In this document: positions 20,943 through 30,475 of the stretch, piece by piece
How positions within the stretch are numbered: the first letter of the stretch is position 1
How the letters are laid out: every line of letters starts with the position of its first letter
Source: Monosporascus cannonballus
Lineage: Eukaryota > Ascomycota > Sordariomycetes > Xylariales
Assembly: GCA_004154925.1 (NCBI GenBank)
Contig: QJNS01000106.1
Location: 124,001 to 188,000, forward strand
DNA: 64,000 nt
Direction of reading: 5' to 3'
The notes under the pieces: model-generated
What the model saw: only the letters and a program-made list of their open reading frames with translations
What the model was told of the DNA's origin: nothing
Database searches by the model: none
Program-made: the position numbers and the translations under genes

Positions 20943-23900
20943 TCACTCATCTTCGTCTTCCTCCTCGCCCTCCTCGTCCACATCCATGCCCTCGGCAGCA
21001 GTGACGGAGAATGACGGTTCCTGGTCTACACCCACATAGCTGTCACTCATCAGGAACAACTTCAGATCATGTTTGCCGGCCGACGGGATCGTGTACTCGA
21101 GCCGCGTTTGGAGCTGCCGGCCGGGTATTGTGACTCTCTTGATGGCAAGTAGCGTTTTCGTGCTCTCCTCTCCCACTACCAACCACCAATTCTCCATCTT
21201 CTTGACCGGATAGAAGGGAGCGTGGACAGTCGTATCTACCACGTCATCCTCGTCAATCTCGCGCTCGATTCGCACATTCAGGTATGCCGGCTCCCCAGCA
21301 CGAATGCTATCCTCCTCGAGTACGTCGAATTCTAGGGAGATGTCGGGATACTTGGTATTAGTGAACGCCGCTGCTTGCGCTAGTTGGGTCTGTGAAAGAC
21401 CGAGTCGCTTAACTAGATTGGCATAGTCGGGATTCTCTTCAGGGTTCATCGCTTCCATGAAGCCGAAAATGTCCGTAATTCTGGGAACCAAGCTGTCAGT
21501 AGATTGGTCAACACCACGGCTCACTGGTACGTACCCGAACTCATTTGCCACCTTGACCACCTCGGGCGTGAAATGAGGGATCTGTTTCAGAGGGCTATCC
21601 CGGTCCCACATGGCTTGGACGACCATCTGTGACATCTCCATGGCATTCATAGCATTGAGGTGCCCATCCGAGGAAAGTACATCCACCGTTGCGCTAAGGA
21701 GACTCAGTATCTTCGACACGATGATTTCCTGGTCTTTGGCGAGATCTATAGGCAATTGCATCCTTGAGAAGTGTGCTTGCAGCAGTACGAACGCCTTGAA
21801 ATGTGGCGAATCGTACGCGGGGTCGGACATCTTGACGGGTACCCTGTCATAAATGCGGCGGAGCAGGCTCTCCTCGTGACGCCGGATCTGGATCGACTCG
21901 AACTCTGTTGCGGAAGTCACGATTTCAAGTATTCCCTTCAGTTTAGTCCGTGCAGTCAAGGACAGGAGGAAGGTCTGCATTGTGATGTAGGATATATTGT
22001 AATAAGCCGCAATCATTGCAGCGTTCTGGGGCGCCACAGATCCGTCATCTTCGTCGAAGTCGATGATCTTCGACTCGGTGAGTTCCTTCAAGGTAGTCTC
22101 GACGAGGTCAGAGAGGTAGGCGCTGAGCGCATCCTGCGTCAGGCTCGGCAAGCTGTAGTAGCTTGGGTTGGCCAGCAGACGTCGGTAGAAGTACGTAAAA
22201 GTGGTCCAGTTGATCGCGTCCTCGGCGGATTCGATCATCTTCGTACTGATTTCAGTGACGAAGGCGTCGTGTACGAAGTTGTGAAGATGCGACTCGACGG
22301 GCAGCGCTTCAATTAGGAATTTCTTTAAGTGTTCTCTCTTCACGGTAGGAACCATGAGCACTCCTCGTGCCTTCCGCTCATTCCTGGAAGGCCGTAAAGC
22401 TTTCCCGAACATCTGCAGAACTTCACTTAGGGGATAATCGACGTAACGGTGTTCGCGACCCTCGAAATATTGAGTGCCCATCACCACAACCAGATGGGCA
22501 GTACAGTCGAGTTCCCAGCACACATCACGAGATGCCACAAGGACCTGAATCGCGCCCTGATTGTAAAGATGGAGGACAATACGCTTGTCACTCTGACTTA
22601 GAGCCTCGTGGTAGTATCCGACACCATGAGAAAGCGCCTCGGCTAAAGCCTCCTCATGAACCCTCTCCAGTAGCGGACGAAGTTGTTCGACGTCCACGTG
22701 GAGGAATCGATCCTCGTCGTCATCTGCTAAGCAAGCTGCGAGTATATCTCGCGCGGTTGCTCTCGTCTGCTTCCTGCTGGGAACGAATACGATTGCCGGC
22801 TGGTCAGGAGACGATTCAACAATCGCGACGTACGTCGGCTTAGCCATCGCAAGCATCAGAGACGGAAAATGCGGAATCGAGAAAGGCTGGATCCGTAGGT
22901 CTAGCGGTACCGGGCGCACGTGCGGGCTGAAGTTGTATGTGTCTTTCTTCTTAGCATCAATCCACCCAGCGATATCAACAGCGTTGGCTAGAGAAACGCT
23001 CAGACCGATGATCCGCATAGAAAGTTCCGCCGTCGTGCGGATATAATGCATACGAGACACAATGATCTCGTAGATGTATCCCTGCTGGCCACCGAGTAGG
23101 TGAAGGTCATCCGCGATGAACACCTCAACTGTGAGGATATTTTTGCGCCTTTGCCATTGCCTGGAGAGAACATCCCATTGCGCGGGTGTGGCTAGAATGA
23201 GGTCTCCTTTCTCAAGCAGCTTGAGATCGGTAGCGGTCTCACCGGTCAGCTTGACTATCTCCTTACCGCCACGCAGGTGACTGAGACGCTTCTGCCAATC
23301 CTGATACCGGATGTCGACAAGTTCCTGGAATGGAGCAATGTAGACGGCACGGCCAATCTCTGGTTTAGACCAGTGACGTAATAACGCAAACTCGGCGCAC
23401 ACCGTCTTTCCACTGCCGGTGGGAGCTCCAACGAAGACATTGTCGTCAGTCGAGTAGAGTGAATTGAAGGTCTGAGTCTGAACCTTGTTGAAGTAAGTCC
23501 AGCCCTCGTACAGGCTGGAGTAGTCCTTCGACTTCAGGGCAGAAACGGACAAGGGTTGTAAATCGAGTAGTTGGGTATGAGGAGGGAATTTCTCGGGGAG
23601 TATGAGCTTCTGGAATGAGATGGGCAACCTTGTCTCCGAGTGCATCCACCGATCAGAGATGACAGAGATGAAATAGTTAGGCGGCATAGGATCTGTAATA
23701 GGAACCGTGAAGTCGACCACGTGCTCGTTGGATTCTGAAACAGCATAGTCCTTGCGCAGAAGGAACTGGTCGTAGAAGAGAATATCCTCACCGTCGCAAT
23801 CCTCGACCATGATCCAGAAATTTTCGGCAGAGCCATGAACTTCATCATCCCACTGGAAGTTGGGCGTGGTGGTTAACTCGACCCGGAGCATAGACCGCGT

Positions 23901-26900
23901 CATTGGCTGTGCCTGGGCCTGAACCTCAATACGTGGGAATTTAGCCACCAGATCACAAACTGTCCTACCAGCTTTAGGGAGTCCCAGTAACTCGCCCATG
24001 CGCGGAGGATCCAGGTCAAAGTAGCTGCTCCACGGTACATCGATCCTCTCGGTCTTGCCAATTATGTCCCGGGAACACCGAGGGAACTGTCGCAGCGGCG
24101 TCATTGTTGGCCACATCCTTTTCTCTGCCATCTTGCATAGATCCAGCGCCGTCTTGCAAACGCTGGCCCAACCCTTCTGAAGGGTGATCTCGAAAATAGC
24201 CCGAAGAATACGCCCCGCGGATTGCGTGACGTAGACCATATCAGCCATGAGAGCAAGACCCTCAAGCTTAAGGCGGGATATATAGGCTTGTAACAGGACA
24301 TTGATCTTGGCATGTGGCTCCTCAATGCTTTCTTTGACAGGAATTGGCACTCGGCCCAATAGTTTCGCTAGTTCCAGCTTTTCGTCCTGCCTGACGGGGA
24401 TGTACTTGAACTCCGCGCTGAGCGCGAATACTCGGAAAAGTTCGATTGTCGTAATAGAGGGTTGGATTAGTTTGTTGTAGGTATCCATCGACCCGTATGT
24501 GATATAGTAGTGTGATGCTATCCTTCCAAGCTCCGTTGCCTTGACCTTACCCGTCTTCTCGTCGTAGGTAATGAGGTTGGACTTCTTCAGCACCGTTGCC
24601 GCAGAATGTACGAGATCTACCCGTTTCTGTTCAAGGGCTTCATCATCTTCGTAGTCGGCACCGACGCTGTAGAGACCGGGCGAACGAAGCATCCGAACGA
24701 AAAGATAAGTATACCCAAGCCATTCCACTCCCTCGTCCCGACTGCGAACGTTTCCAAGAACGATTTCCGCGTTCAGATTATCCACCAGTTTACTGGCAAA
24801 TTGACTTTCGATCGGTAACTGTTGATTGAGCAACGAGAGGTAGTACTGCATCTCACCTTGACTAGTGATGATGATACCCTCGCCGTACGTATCGTATTGA
24901 GGTCGTCCGGCACGGCCCAGCATCTGCAGGACGTCTTGGGGGCTCAACTCAACCCAGCTGCCCTTTTCAGGGGAATATACTTGAGTTCCTTTGATGACAA
25001 CGGTGTGCGCGGGCAAGTTAACGCCCCAGGCTAGAGTAGCTGTGCAGACCAGGACCTGAATAAGGCCGTTGGCGAATAAGTCTTCAACATCTGCTCGATC
25101 GATGCGGCTCATGCCAGCGTGGTGGATACCGAATCCGTATGGGAGAAGGTCCTTTAGTTCAGTATCGGTTGCTTGGCTGGCGGCTTCGTTCAGAGCCTCT
25201 CGGGAGCCGGAGTCGTGCTTCAGAATCTGATTGATGGTCTCCATCTCAAGGGCCTTGTCCCGAATATATCTCGCCGTCTTCGCGGTCTCCTTGCGGGAAT
25301 GCACGAAGATGAGCATCTGATTGCGATGGCTTCCAACATGCTCGATGACCTTATTGTAGGTTATGTCGTTCATCGTTTTCAGCTGCTTGATGGCTTTCTT
25401 GTCCGTGACACCTATGAACTCTTGCCTGAGAGGACAGGGACGGTAGGAGCCGTCGAAGTGGAAGAGACCTTTTTGAGGATCGACGCGCAAGAAGCTGGCT
25501 ACATCCCTGTAGTTGGGCAGCGTAGCTGACAGTCCGACGAGCCGCACTGGATCACCAGTCTGCTCCGTCTTACGAATCGTCCTGCTAACGATACTCTCGA
25601 TGACCGGTCCACGATCATCGTGCAGCAGGTGGATCTCGTCGATGATGATGAGGCGTACCAGGTTAGTGTATGTGAGGTCAGTAGATTTTCTCGTGATGAC
25701 GTCCCATTTCTCCGGCGTTGTGACGATTATCTGGGTCTCGGTGATTTGTTGCTTGGTGAGCTGGCGATCACCAGTTAGCTCGGACACGGTAATGCCGTAT
25801 GGTTTCAGCCTCGCCCCGAAGTTCCCGACCTGTTCTTGTACCAGGGCCTTTAAGGGAGCAATATACACAATCTTGAAGGCGTCTAGGTCAATGTCTCCCG
25901 TTTGGGGATTTCGGTATTTTCCAAGCTCTCGCAGTATAGTTAGCATGGCGACGTTGGTCTTGCCACTGCCCGTTGGCGCGCAGATAAGCATATTGCCATC
26001 GTCTTCGAAAGCCGACGGGAAACACTTGGACTGTATCTTATTCAGGGATTTCGCGGAACTGAACGGCACACGCGCCCATTCAGGCATGTCTGTAATGGGG
26101 ATGAGGACATCGCCGGGCTCGTTACGCTTCTTGGGAGCTGGAACATGGATTTCTTCATATCCCTTAAAAGTCCGCTTGGTTGAGCCTTCGGGCAGACGTA
26201 CTTTGGGGTTGGTCATGAGATGGTTGCCCTGGTCGAAGACAAGGTTGTCCAGGTTGATAAACTTCCGGGGTTGAAGACCCCCGACGAGTTGGCCCCCCGC
26301 TCGCTCTGCTTTTGGAGCCTGGGTGAACGATGCCGGCACATCGATGTCCATCTTAATCTCCAGTTTCCTGGCGCCATCTTGTGTTTTCTTCCCGCGAAGC
26401 TCATCGAGAATCCATCTGACTCCTTCTGATGCCATTTCGCGCTCGATGACACCTCTATCCTCGTCATTGTCTGCTCTAGCGAGCCGTGTGAGCCAGACGA
26501 CCTTTTCTCGGTTCTCAATAAGCTTCTGGACCACCTCGTGGTGCTCATAATCGAACAGCTCCATCAAGTCGTTCTCGATATCTCGAAGTTGTTTCTCTTC
26601 GCCGCCCTCCTCGTCGGGTTCTCCGGAAAGTATGTGTAGCGCCTGCGCTGTTTTGTCATGTTGAATATGGGCATCAGGATACAGCTTCCCTATCTCTCTT
26701 TGTAGCCAATACGCATCGATTTCGCGTGCCGGGATGTAGTTGTTCCCTTTAGACATTGCTTTTTGCTTGTCCGCCAACCCAGAATCGATTACCATCTCGT
26801 CTGCATCGGGCGACACAGCCTGTTCAGTTCGATCCTCGGCAGCACCACCAGCTGTCGCGCGCTCAGAGGCCCCGACGAGATCTTCCTCGTCGTCTTCAGG

Positions 26901-27662
26901 CCCAGCCTCGTCGTCAGTAGACTCGTCGCGAACTTCGTTCATGATGGGCGCTTCTCCATCCTCCTCGTCCTCATCGAAGACGACGGCGACACCCTGGCGA
27001 TCGTCAATTTCGGCATCGTCTTCGCCCGCTTTGGCCCCAGTGTTCATCTCCTCGTCATCATCCTGGGCATCGTAGTCCGTAATCTTCTTTCCAAGATTAA
27101 CCAGGTTGTTGAATTCCTTTGGGTCCAGGGTAGCGCCTAAAAGATCATCGACCTCTTTCTTCTTGTCGAAATCCTTCATATCCTCGTCCTTGAGGTACTC
27201 TAGCACCGCATCCGCCGCACTCAGAACAACCTCTTGGGGCACATCACCGAGGTTGTTCGCAACTATATGCAGAATGAGGTCGTACGTCGCTCGCGTCGCT
27301 GGCGTTCGGGGGCGATATCTTAGGTCCTCTACTAATAAGTCTGTTTGACCCAAAATACCCATTTCCCTTGTCTGTGTTGGGCCGCCTTTCCGTTTCTGCT
27401 GCTCGCGGGCTAGTATGTCCTGGCCTTCTTGCAAACCACCTCTCTCGACGTCGGGCATTCCCGTCTTCTTTGGTTTAGGTGCCGTGTCACGGGCAACCCG
27501 AGAACCCATATCCGAGATTCTCAAACGGCCGGCAAGGGACTCGGGGTCGCCAGTGGCCTCGTCAGCTCGGCGCGTCACGAAGCGACGGTCCGCCTGGAGG
27601 ACCAGGTTGGACATGGCCGAGTACTTGTACTGCGACACATCGCGGTAGTGATTGTCCCCCAT
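20943..27662 (-). CDS. BRR2: Pre-mRNA-splicing RNA helicase Brr2 (U5 snRNP)
   Basis: One open frame of 2239 codons, or 2221 aa if the internal 54-nt intron at 21481-21534 is removed, as homology to conserved Brr2 sequence suggests. The N-terminal plug/PWI-like region ends in acidic linkers at about 200-300. Two Ski2-like helicase cassettes follow. The active first has APTGSGKTN, DEIH and Q.GRAGRPQYD; the second, catalytically degenerate, has GAPTGSGKT and DDLH in place of DExH. Each is followed by a Sec63 unit (ratchet, HLH and FN3-like). Brr2 unwinds U4/U6 to activate the spliceosome and also acts in disassembly, under control of Prp8 and Snu114. The tail after about 2215 is acidic. It lies in tandem with the PWWP gene and is divergent from the coiled-coil gene. 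Confidence 0.97.
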   Translation of the reverse strand: MGDNHYRDVSQYKYSAMSNLVLQADRRFVTRRADEATGDPESLAGRLRISDMGSRVARDTAPKPKKTGMPDVERGGLQEGQDILAREQQKRKGGPTQTREMGILGQTDLLVEDLRYRPRTPATRATYDLILHIVANNLGDVPQEVVLSAADAVLEYLKDEDMKDFDKKKEVDDLLGATLDPKEFNNLVNLGKKITDYDAQDDDEEMNTGAKAGEDDAEIDDRQGVAVVFDEDEEDGEAPIMNEVRDESTDDEAGPEDDEEDLVGASERATAGGAAEDRTEQAVSPDADEMVIDSGLADKQKAMSKGNNYIPAREIDAYWLQREIGKLYPDAHIQHDKTAQALHILSGEPDEEGGEEKQLRDIENDLMELFDYEHHEVVQKLIENREKVVWLTRLARADNDEDRGVIEREMASEGVRWILDELRGKKTQDGARKLEIKMDIDVPASFTQAPKAERAGGQLVGGLQPRKFINLDNLVFDQGNHLMTNPKVRLPEGSTKRTFKGYEEIHVPAPKKRNEPGDVLIPITDMPEWARVPFSSAKSLNKIQSKCFPSAFEDDGNMLICAPTGSGKTNVAMLTILRELGKYRNPQTGDIDLDAFKIVYIAPLKALVQEQVGNFGARLKPYGITVSELTGDRQLTKQQITETQIIVTTPEKWDVITRKSTDLTYTNLVRLIIIDEIHLLHDDRGPVIESIVSRTIRKTEQTGDPVRLVGLSATLPNYRDVASFLRVDPQKGLFHFDGSYRPCPLRQEFIGVTDKKAIKQLKTMNDITYNKVIEHVGSHRNQMLIFVHSRKETAKTARYIRDKALEMETINQILKHDSGSREALNEAASQATDTELKDLLPYGFGIHHAGMSRIDRADVEDLFANGLIQVLVCTATLAWGVNLPAHTVVIKGTQVYSPEKGSWVELSPQDVLQMLGRAGRPQYDTYGEGIIITSQGEMQYYLSLLNQQLPIESQFASKLVDNLNAEIVLGNVRSRDEGVEWLGYTYLFVRMLRSPGLYSVGADYEDDEALEQKRVDLVHSAATVLKKSNLITYDEKTGKVKATELGRIASHYYITYGSMDTYNKLIQPSITTIELFRVFALSAEFKYIPVRQDEKLELAKLLGRVPIPVKESIEEPHAKINVLLQAYISRLKLEGLALMADMVYVTQSAGRILRAIFEITLQKGWASVCKTALDLCKMAEKRMWPTMTPLRQFPRCSRDIIGKTERIDVPWSSYFDLDPPRMGELLGLPKAGRTVCDLVAKFPRIEVQAQAQPMTRSMLRVELTTTPNFQWDDEVHGSAENFWIMVEDCDGEDILFYDQFLLRKDYAVSESNEHVVDFTVPITDPMPPNYFISVISDRWMHSETRLPISFQKLILPEKFPPHTQLLDLQPLSVSALKSKDYSSLYEGWTYFNKVQTQTFNSLYSTDDNVFVGAPTGSGKTVCAEFALLRHWSKPEIGRAVYIAPFQELVDIRYQDWQKRLSHLRGGKEIVKLTGETATDLKLLEKGDLILATPAQWDVLSRQWQRRKNILTVEVFIADDLHLLGGQQGYIYEIIVSRMHYIRTTAELSMRIIGLSVSLANAVDIAGWIDAKKKDTYNFSPHVRPVPLDLRIQPFSIPHFPSLMLAMAKPTYVAIVESSPDQPAIVFVPSRKQTRATARDILAACLADDDEDRFLHVDVEQLRPLLERVHEEALAEALSHGVGYYHEALSQSDKRIVLHLYNQGAIQVLVASRDVCWELDCTAHLVVVMGTQYFEGREHRYVDYPLSEVLQMFGKALRPSRNERKARGVLMVPTVKREHLKKFLIEALPVESHLHNFVHDAFVTEISTKMIESAEDAINWTTFTYFYRRLLANPSYYSLPSLTQDALSAYLSDLVETTLKELTESKIIDFDEDDGSVAPQNAAMIAAYYNISYITMQTFLLSLTARTKLKGILEIVTSATEFESIQIRRHEESLLRRIYDRVPVKMSDPAYDSPHFKAFVLLQAHFSRMQLPIDLAKDQEIIVSKILSLLSATVDVLSSDGHLNAMNAMEMSQMVVQAMWDRDSPLKQIPHFTPEVVKVANEFGYVPVSRGVDQSTDSLVPRITDIFGFMEAMNPEENPDYANLVKRLGLSQTQLAQAAAFTNTKYPDISLEFDVLEEDSIRAGEPAYLNVRIEREIDEDDVVDTTVHAPFYPVKKMENWWLVVGEESTKTLLAIKRVTIPGRQLQTRLEYTIPSAGKHDLKLFLMSDSYVGVDQEPSFSVTAAEGMDVDEEGEEEDEDE
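21481..21534 (-). other. BRR2: Probable 54-nt in-frame intron of BRR2
   Basis: Minus-strand GTACGT donor at 21534, a branch-like CTGAC about 14 nt before the acceptor, and TTCCCAG ending at 21481. Length is 3n and no stop occurs inside, so simple ORF calling hides it. Removal joins ANEFG to ITDIFGFMEAMNPEENPDY, matching the uninterrupted conserved Brr2 sequence as I know it; retention inserts 18 residues in the second Sec63 unit. Confidence 0.8.
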
Positions 27663-28682
27663 CTTCGAAGCGACTTTTCCCCGTTATCTGGGGTTGGGTA
27701 GTGATGGATGGAGTGTCAAAGCCGATGTTTTCGTCGGAGGATCACGATTGTCCAGAAACCGGTGGCACAGCCGTGACGCCTGGCCTTCTAGTTGCTAGAT
27801 ACGGACTTCCGAATGGCCACGGCTAGCTCGGATATCGGAACTGGAATTAATTATTAGGTATTCGGGGAATCTATCCGATGGGCAGGATAGCGCGCTGTTA
27901 TGGTATCGCGTGGTGATCTCCCCTGCCACCAGCTCGATCTTCAATGTTGATAATGGCAAAGGGAAAAATTCAAGTGCAGCTGGTTAGCACCAGCCACAAG
28001 GGGAACTGGAGCGACCTAGTGCTGATGACTTTACCTACCTAGCGAGCTATCGTAGCACTAACCTCGATAAGCTTGATAAGGTACCTTTGGAACTACTAGC
28101 TCAGCATGGAGGTCGAAGTACCCCACAAAGACTCTCCACTTAAATTTTGAGTACCGATCAACTTGGCATCTCAAGCAGCATCAGGTCGTGGTGGTGGTTG
28201 TCGTTGAACAGGCGGACAGGATCACCAAAGGCGACGAAATCTATATTGGAGTCCTCAACCACATCGGAAACTTTCACCGAAGTTCCCTGGTAAAGGATAA
28301 TTTTCGAGTGCATATTAGCCCTGGTACAAATAACATCAACACCACCACCACCAGGAACGTAAGATGTACCTGCTACTCCCTTGAGCATTATAGTTTGACT
28401 TACAACGGCGTTGTTGGGCCACTGTATCGATTCGATATACATTTTAACGTCCCATTCCCGTCGAGATAAGCCAACCCCTATGCATGCACAGAATCTGCAT
28501 TAAGTATACGTGAGATATATCACAAAGTGGGGGAATATTGGCTCCAAGTTCGTTCTTCGGAACCAGTCTTTTCACCGTTTATCTTGCTCAGCTGGAGGTA
28601 CCCAAGTTTGGGTTCATAGGCACAACACCATCCACTATCACATCATCACGCGTCAAACTCCACATTCTCAACCTCATCAGCC
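27663..28682. promoter_or_regulatory. Divergent region between BRR2 and the coiled-coil gene
   Basis: About 1 kb carrying both promoters. It contains TACCTACCTAG at 28032-28042. A stretch at 28158-28469 is open on both strands (94 and 93 codons), discussed in the findings, but I cannot support a gene. Confidence 0.45.
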
Positions 28683-30287
28683 ATGGATGATGAGGACAAA
28701 ACCCTGCGCGAACGCGCCTTATTTTGCCTTAAGCATCAGATCCGTCCCGCTGAAGAAGTCGATGCGCTACGCCGCCAGATGGCTCACAGGCTCGCCAAGA
28801 GCCTGGGCAAAGAGCGGCTCGGCAACCCTCTGACGCTCGTCGACGCGGACACCGTCGTCACGCCTTCCGAGGACCTGACGCCGGCCCAGAGGGAGTTCGT
28901 CGACGCGGTGCAGAAGAGCGTGGAGCTGCAGGCCGAATTCTCGAGGCTGCAGGAGGATCACAGGGCAGCCGCGTCTTCCATGCCGGCGGCGGAGCGGGCC
29001 GAGGACAAGGAGCTCGAGGAGAGGATCCTCCGACTCCAGCTCAGGAAGGCAGGGCTGCGGGAGAAGATCGACCGGTACAAGGTGGCGATCAAGCACATCG
29101 AGCAGCTACGCCAGCAACCGGCGGCAGCCCCGGACTTCCTGGACCCCGCGGTCATGTTCCGCGACTGCGACCCCCTGCCCGAGATGCCCCCGGAGCTCAT
29201 GGCCAGCTTCACCTTCGACAAGGGCGCGTCCCAGAACAAGATCCAGGAGCTGTACCAGCGCCTCAAAAAGGAGAGGCTGCGCCAGCAGATACTCGTGCAG
29301 CAGGAGAAGCGGAAGTACGAGGAGGCGCGCGCCAGAAACCCCGTCGATCCCGCCACGGTGCCTCCAGAGATCCAGGTGCAAGCGCTCAACGCGGTCAAGG
29401 ACGCCCTGATCCAGTGGATCGAGACGCACCTGAGCAAGGCGGGCGACGGCGAAGACGAGTCGGACCCCGTCAGCTCGCCCGAGCAGCCGCGGAAGGCAGA
29501 GCGCGAGGAGTACGACCACGAGGCGCGGCTGGCCGAAATCCAGAGGGAATACGACCGGCACATCGAGCTGCGCAAGGAGATCCTGGGCCTGATTGCCTAC
29601 CACGAGAAGATGACGCAGGAGTGGTCGCGCGTCCTCAAGGAACAGCAGCAGAAGAGGGAGAATGTTGAACCGGCGGAGAAAGAGGAAGCGCCACCTGCCC
29701 GCGCTGCCTCCGCCGCTACCGCTACTGCGTCGCTCATCACGCCGTACATCGAAAAGCTGCAGGCAATCGCGCGCGATCAGAAGGGCCTGGCGCACGAGAA
29801 GTCGCACATCAACGCTACGCTCGCGAAGCACCAGCAGGAGACGCAGGAGATGCTCGGCCACCTGAGGGAGGAGAGCCAGCTCCTCGCCAAATTCCCGAGC
29901 GCCGCCTCTACCGGGAAGCGCGACGCGGACTTCGGCGAGGCCACCAGGGCAGCGGCGGCAAAGGAGCCCAGCAGCGTCACGAGCCTGCTGGAGCCGTGGC
30001 TTCTCGCGGCCGACGCCGCCAAGCTCGCCACGCTGGAGACGGTGGCCGAGAAGGTCGAGGAGGGCCAGATGGCCGTCGACGAGGCCATGGGTGCGCTGGA
30101 CGAGGCTCGCAAACCCTTGAACAAGGAGGCCGAGAGAGACGAGGGAGACGATTCAGGAGGGCAGGATGCATCAGGTGGCGCCGCCGGGGACGAGAAACGC
30201 GGTGCATCGGCCAGGAAGATCACGGGGAAGAGTCAGAAGAGCATCTACGCTAAACTTGACGGCAAGCTCGGCTTGATCAATGAGTGA
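28683..30287 (+). CDS. Uncharacterised coiled-coil protein, 534 aa
   Basis: A single exon from ATG 28683 in good context (GCCATGG) to TGA 30287. I do not recognise the family. Almost the whole protein is predicted helical, with charged heptad-like stretches at about 75-150, 190-220, 290-340 and 355-410, for example ELEERILRLQLRKAGLREKI and KIQELYQRLKKERLRQQIL. No helicase, kinase or membrane motif is seen. The C-terminus is an acidic/Gly-rich linker followed by a basic SARKITGKSQKSIYAKLDG tail. Codons are strongly biased to G/C endings, unlike BRR2 next door, which argues that the frame is truly coding. A structural role, such as cytoskeletal or kinetochore/spindle scaffold, is possible but not shown. 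It converges with RFC2, 188 bp away. Confidence 0.8.
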   Translation: MDDEDKTLRERALFCLKHQIRPAEEVDALRRQMAHRLAKSLGKERLGNPLTLVDADTVVTPSEDLTPAQREFVDAVQKSVELQAEFSRLQEDHRAAASSMPAAERAEDKELEERILRLQLRKAGLREKIDRYKVAIKHIEQLRQQPAAAPDFLDPAVMFRDCDPLPEMPPELMASFTFDKGASQNKIQELYQRLKKERLRQQILVQQEKRKYEEARARNPVDPATVPPEIQVQALNAVKDALIQWIETHLSKAGDGEDESDPVSSPEQPRKAEREEYDHEARLAEIQREYDRHIELRKEILGLIAYHEKMTQEWSRVLKEQQQKRENVEPAEKEEAPPARAASAATATASLITPYIEKLQAIARDQKGLAHEKSHINATLAKHQQETQEMLGHLREESQLLAKFPSAASTGKRDADFGEATRAAAAKEPSSVTSLLEPWLLAADAAKLATLETVAEKVEEGQMAVDEAMGALDEARKPLNKEAERDEGDDSGGQDASGGAAGDEKRGASARKITGKSQKSIYAKLDGKLGLINE

Positions 30288-30475
30288 AGGGTTTACAGTG
30301 TTTACGAATTAAGAGTTCAATTGGTCCATAGGTAGAGCACCAGGTCATGTTTGCCAAATATCGGCAGCCCGCGTGTGTATGTGCAAACTACATAGCTCAT
30401 CAATGACCATTTTTGCCGTCCCAACGCCAAATCCAGCCTTGCGCCTTGCTATGCAAATTTCCGGATCTAGCACAC

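Noticed and set aside
29106..29861. 251-codon minus frame opposite the coiled-coil gene
   Set aside because: Leu/Arg-rich shadow caused by the G/C-ending codons of the plus-strand gene.
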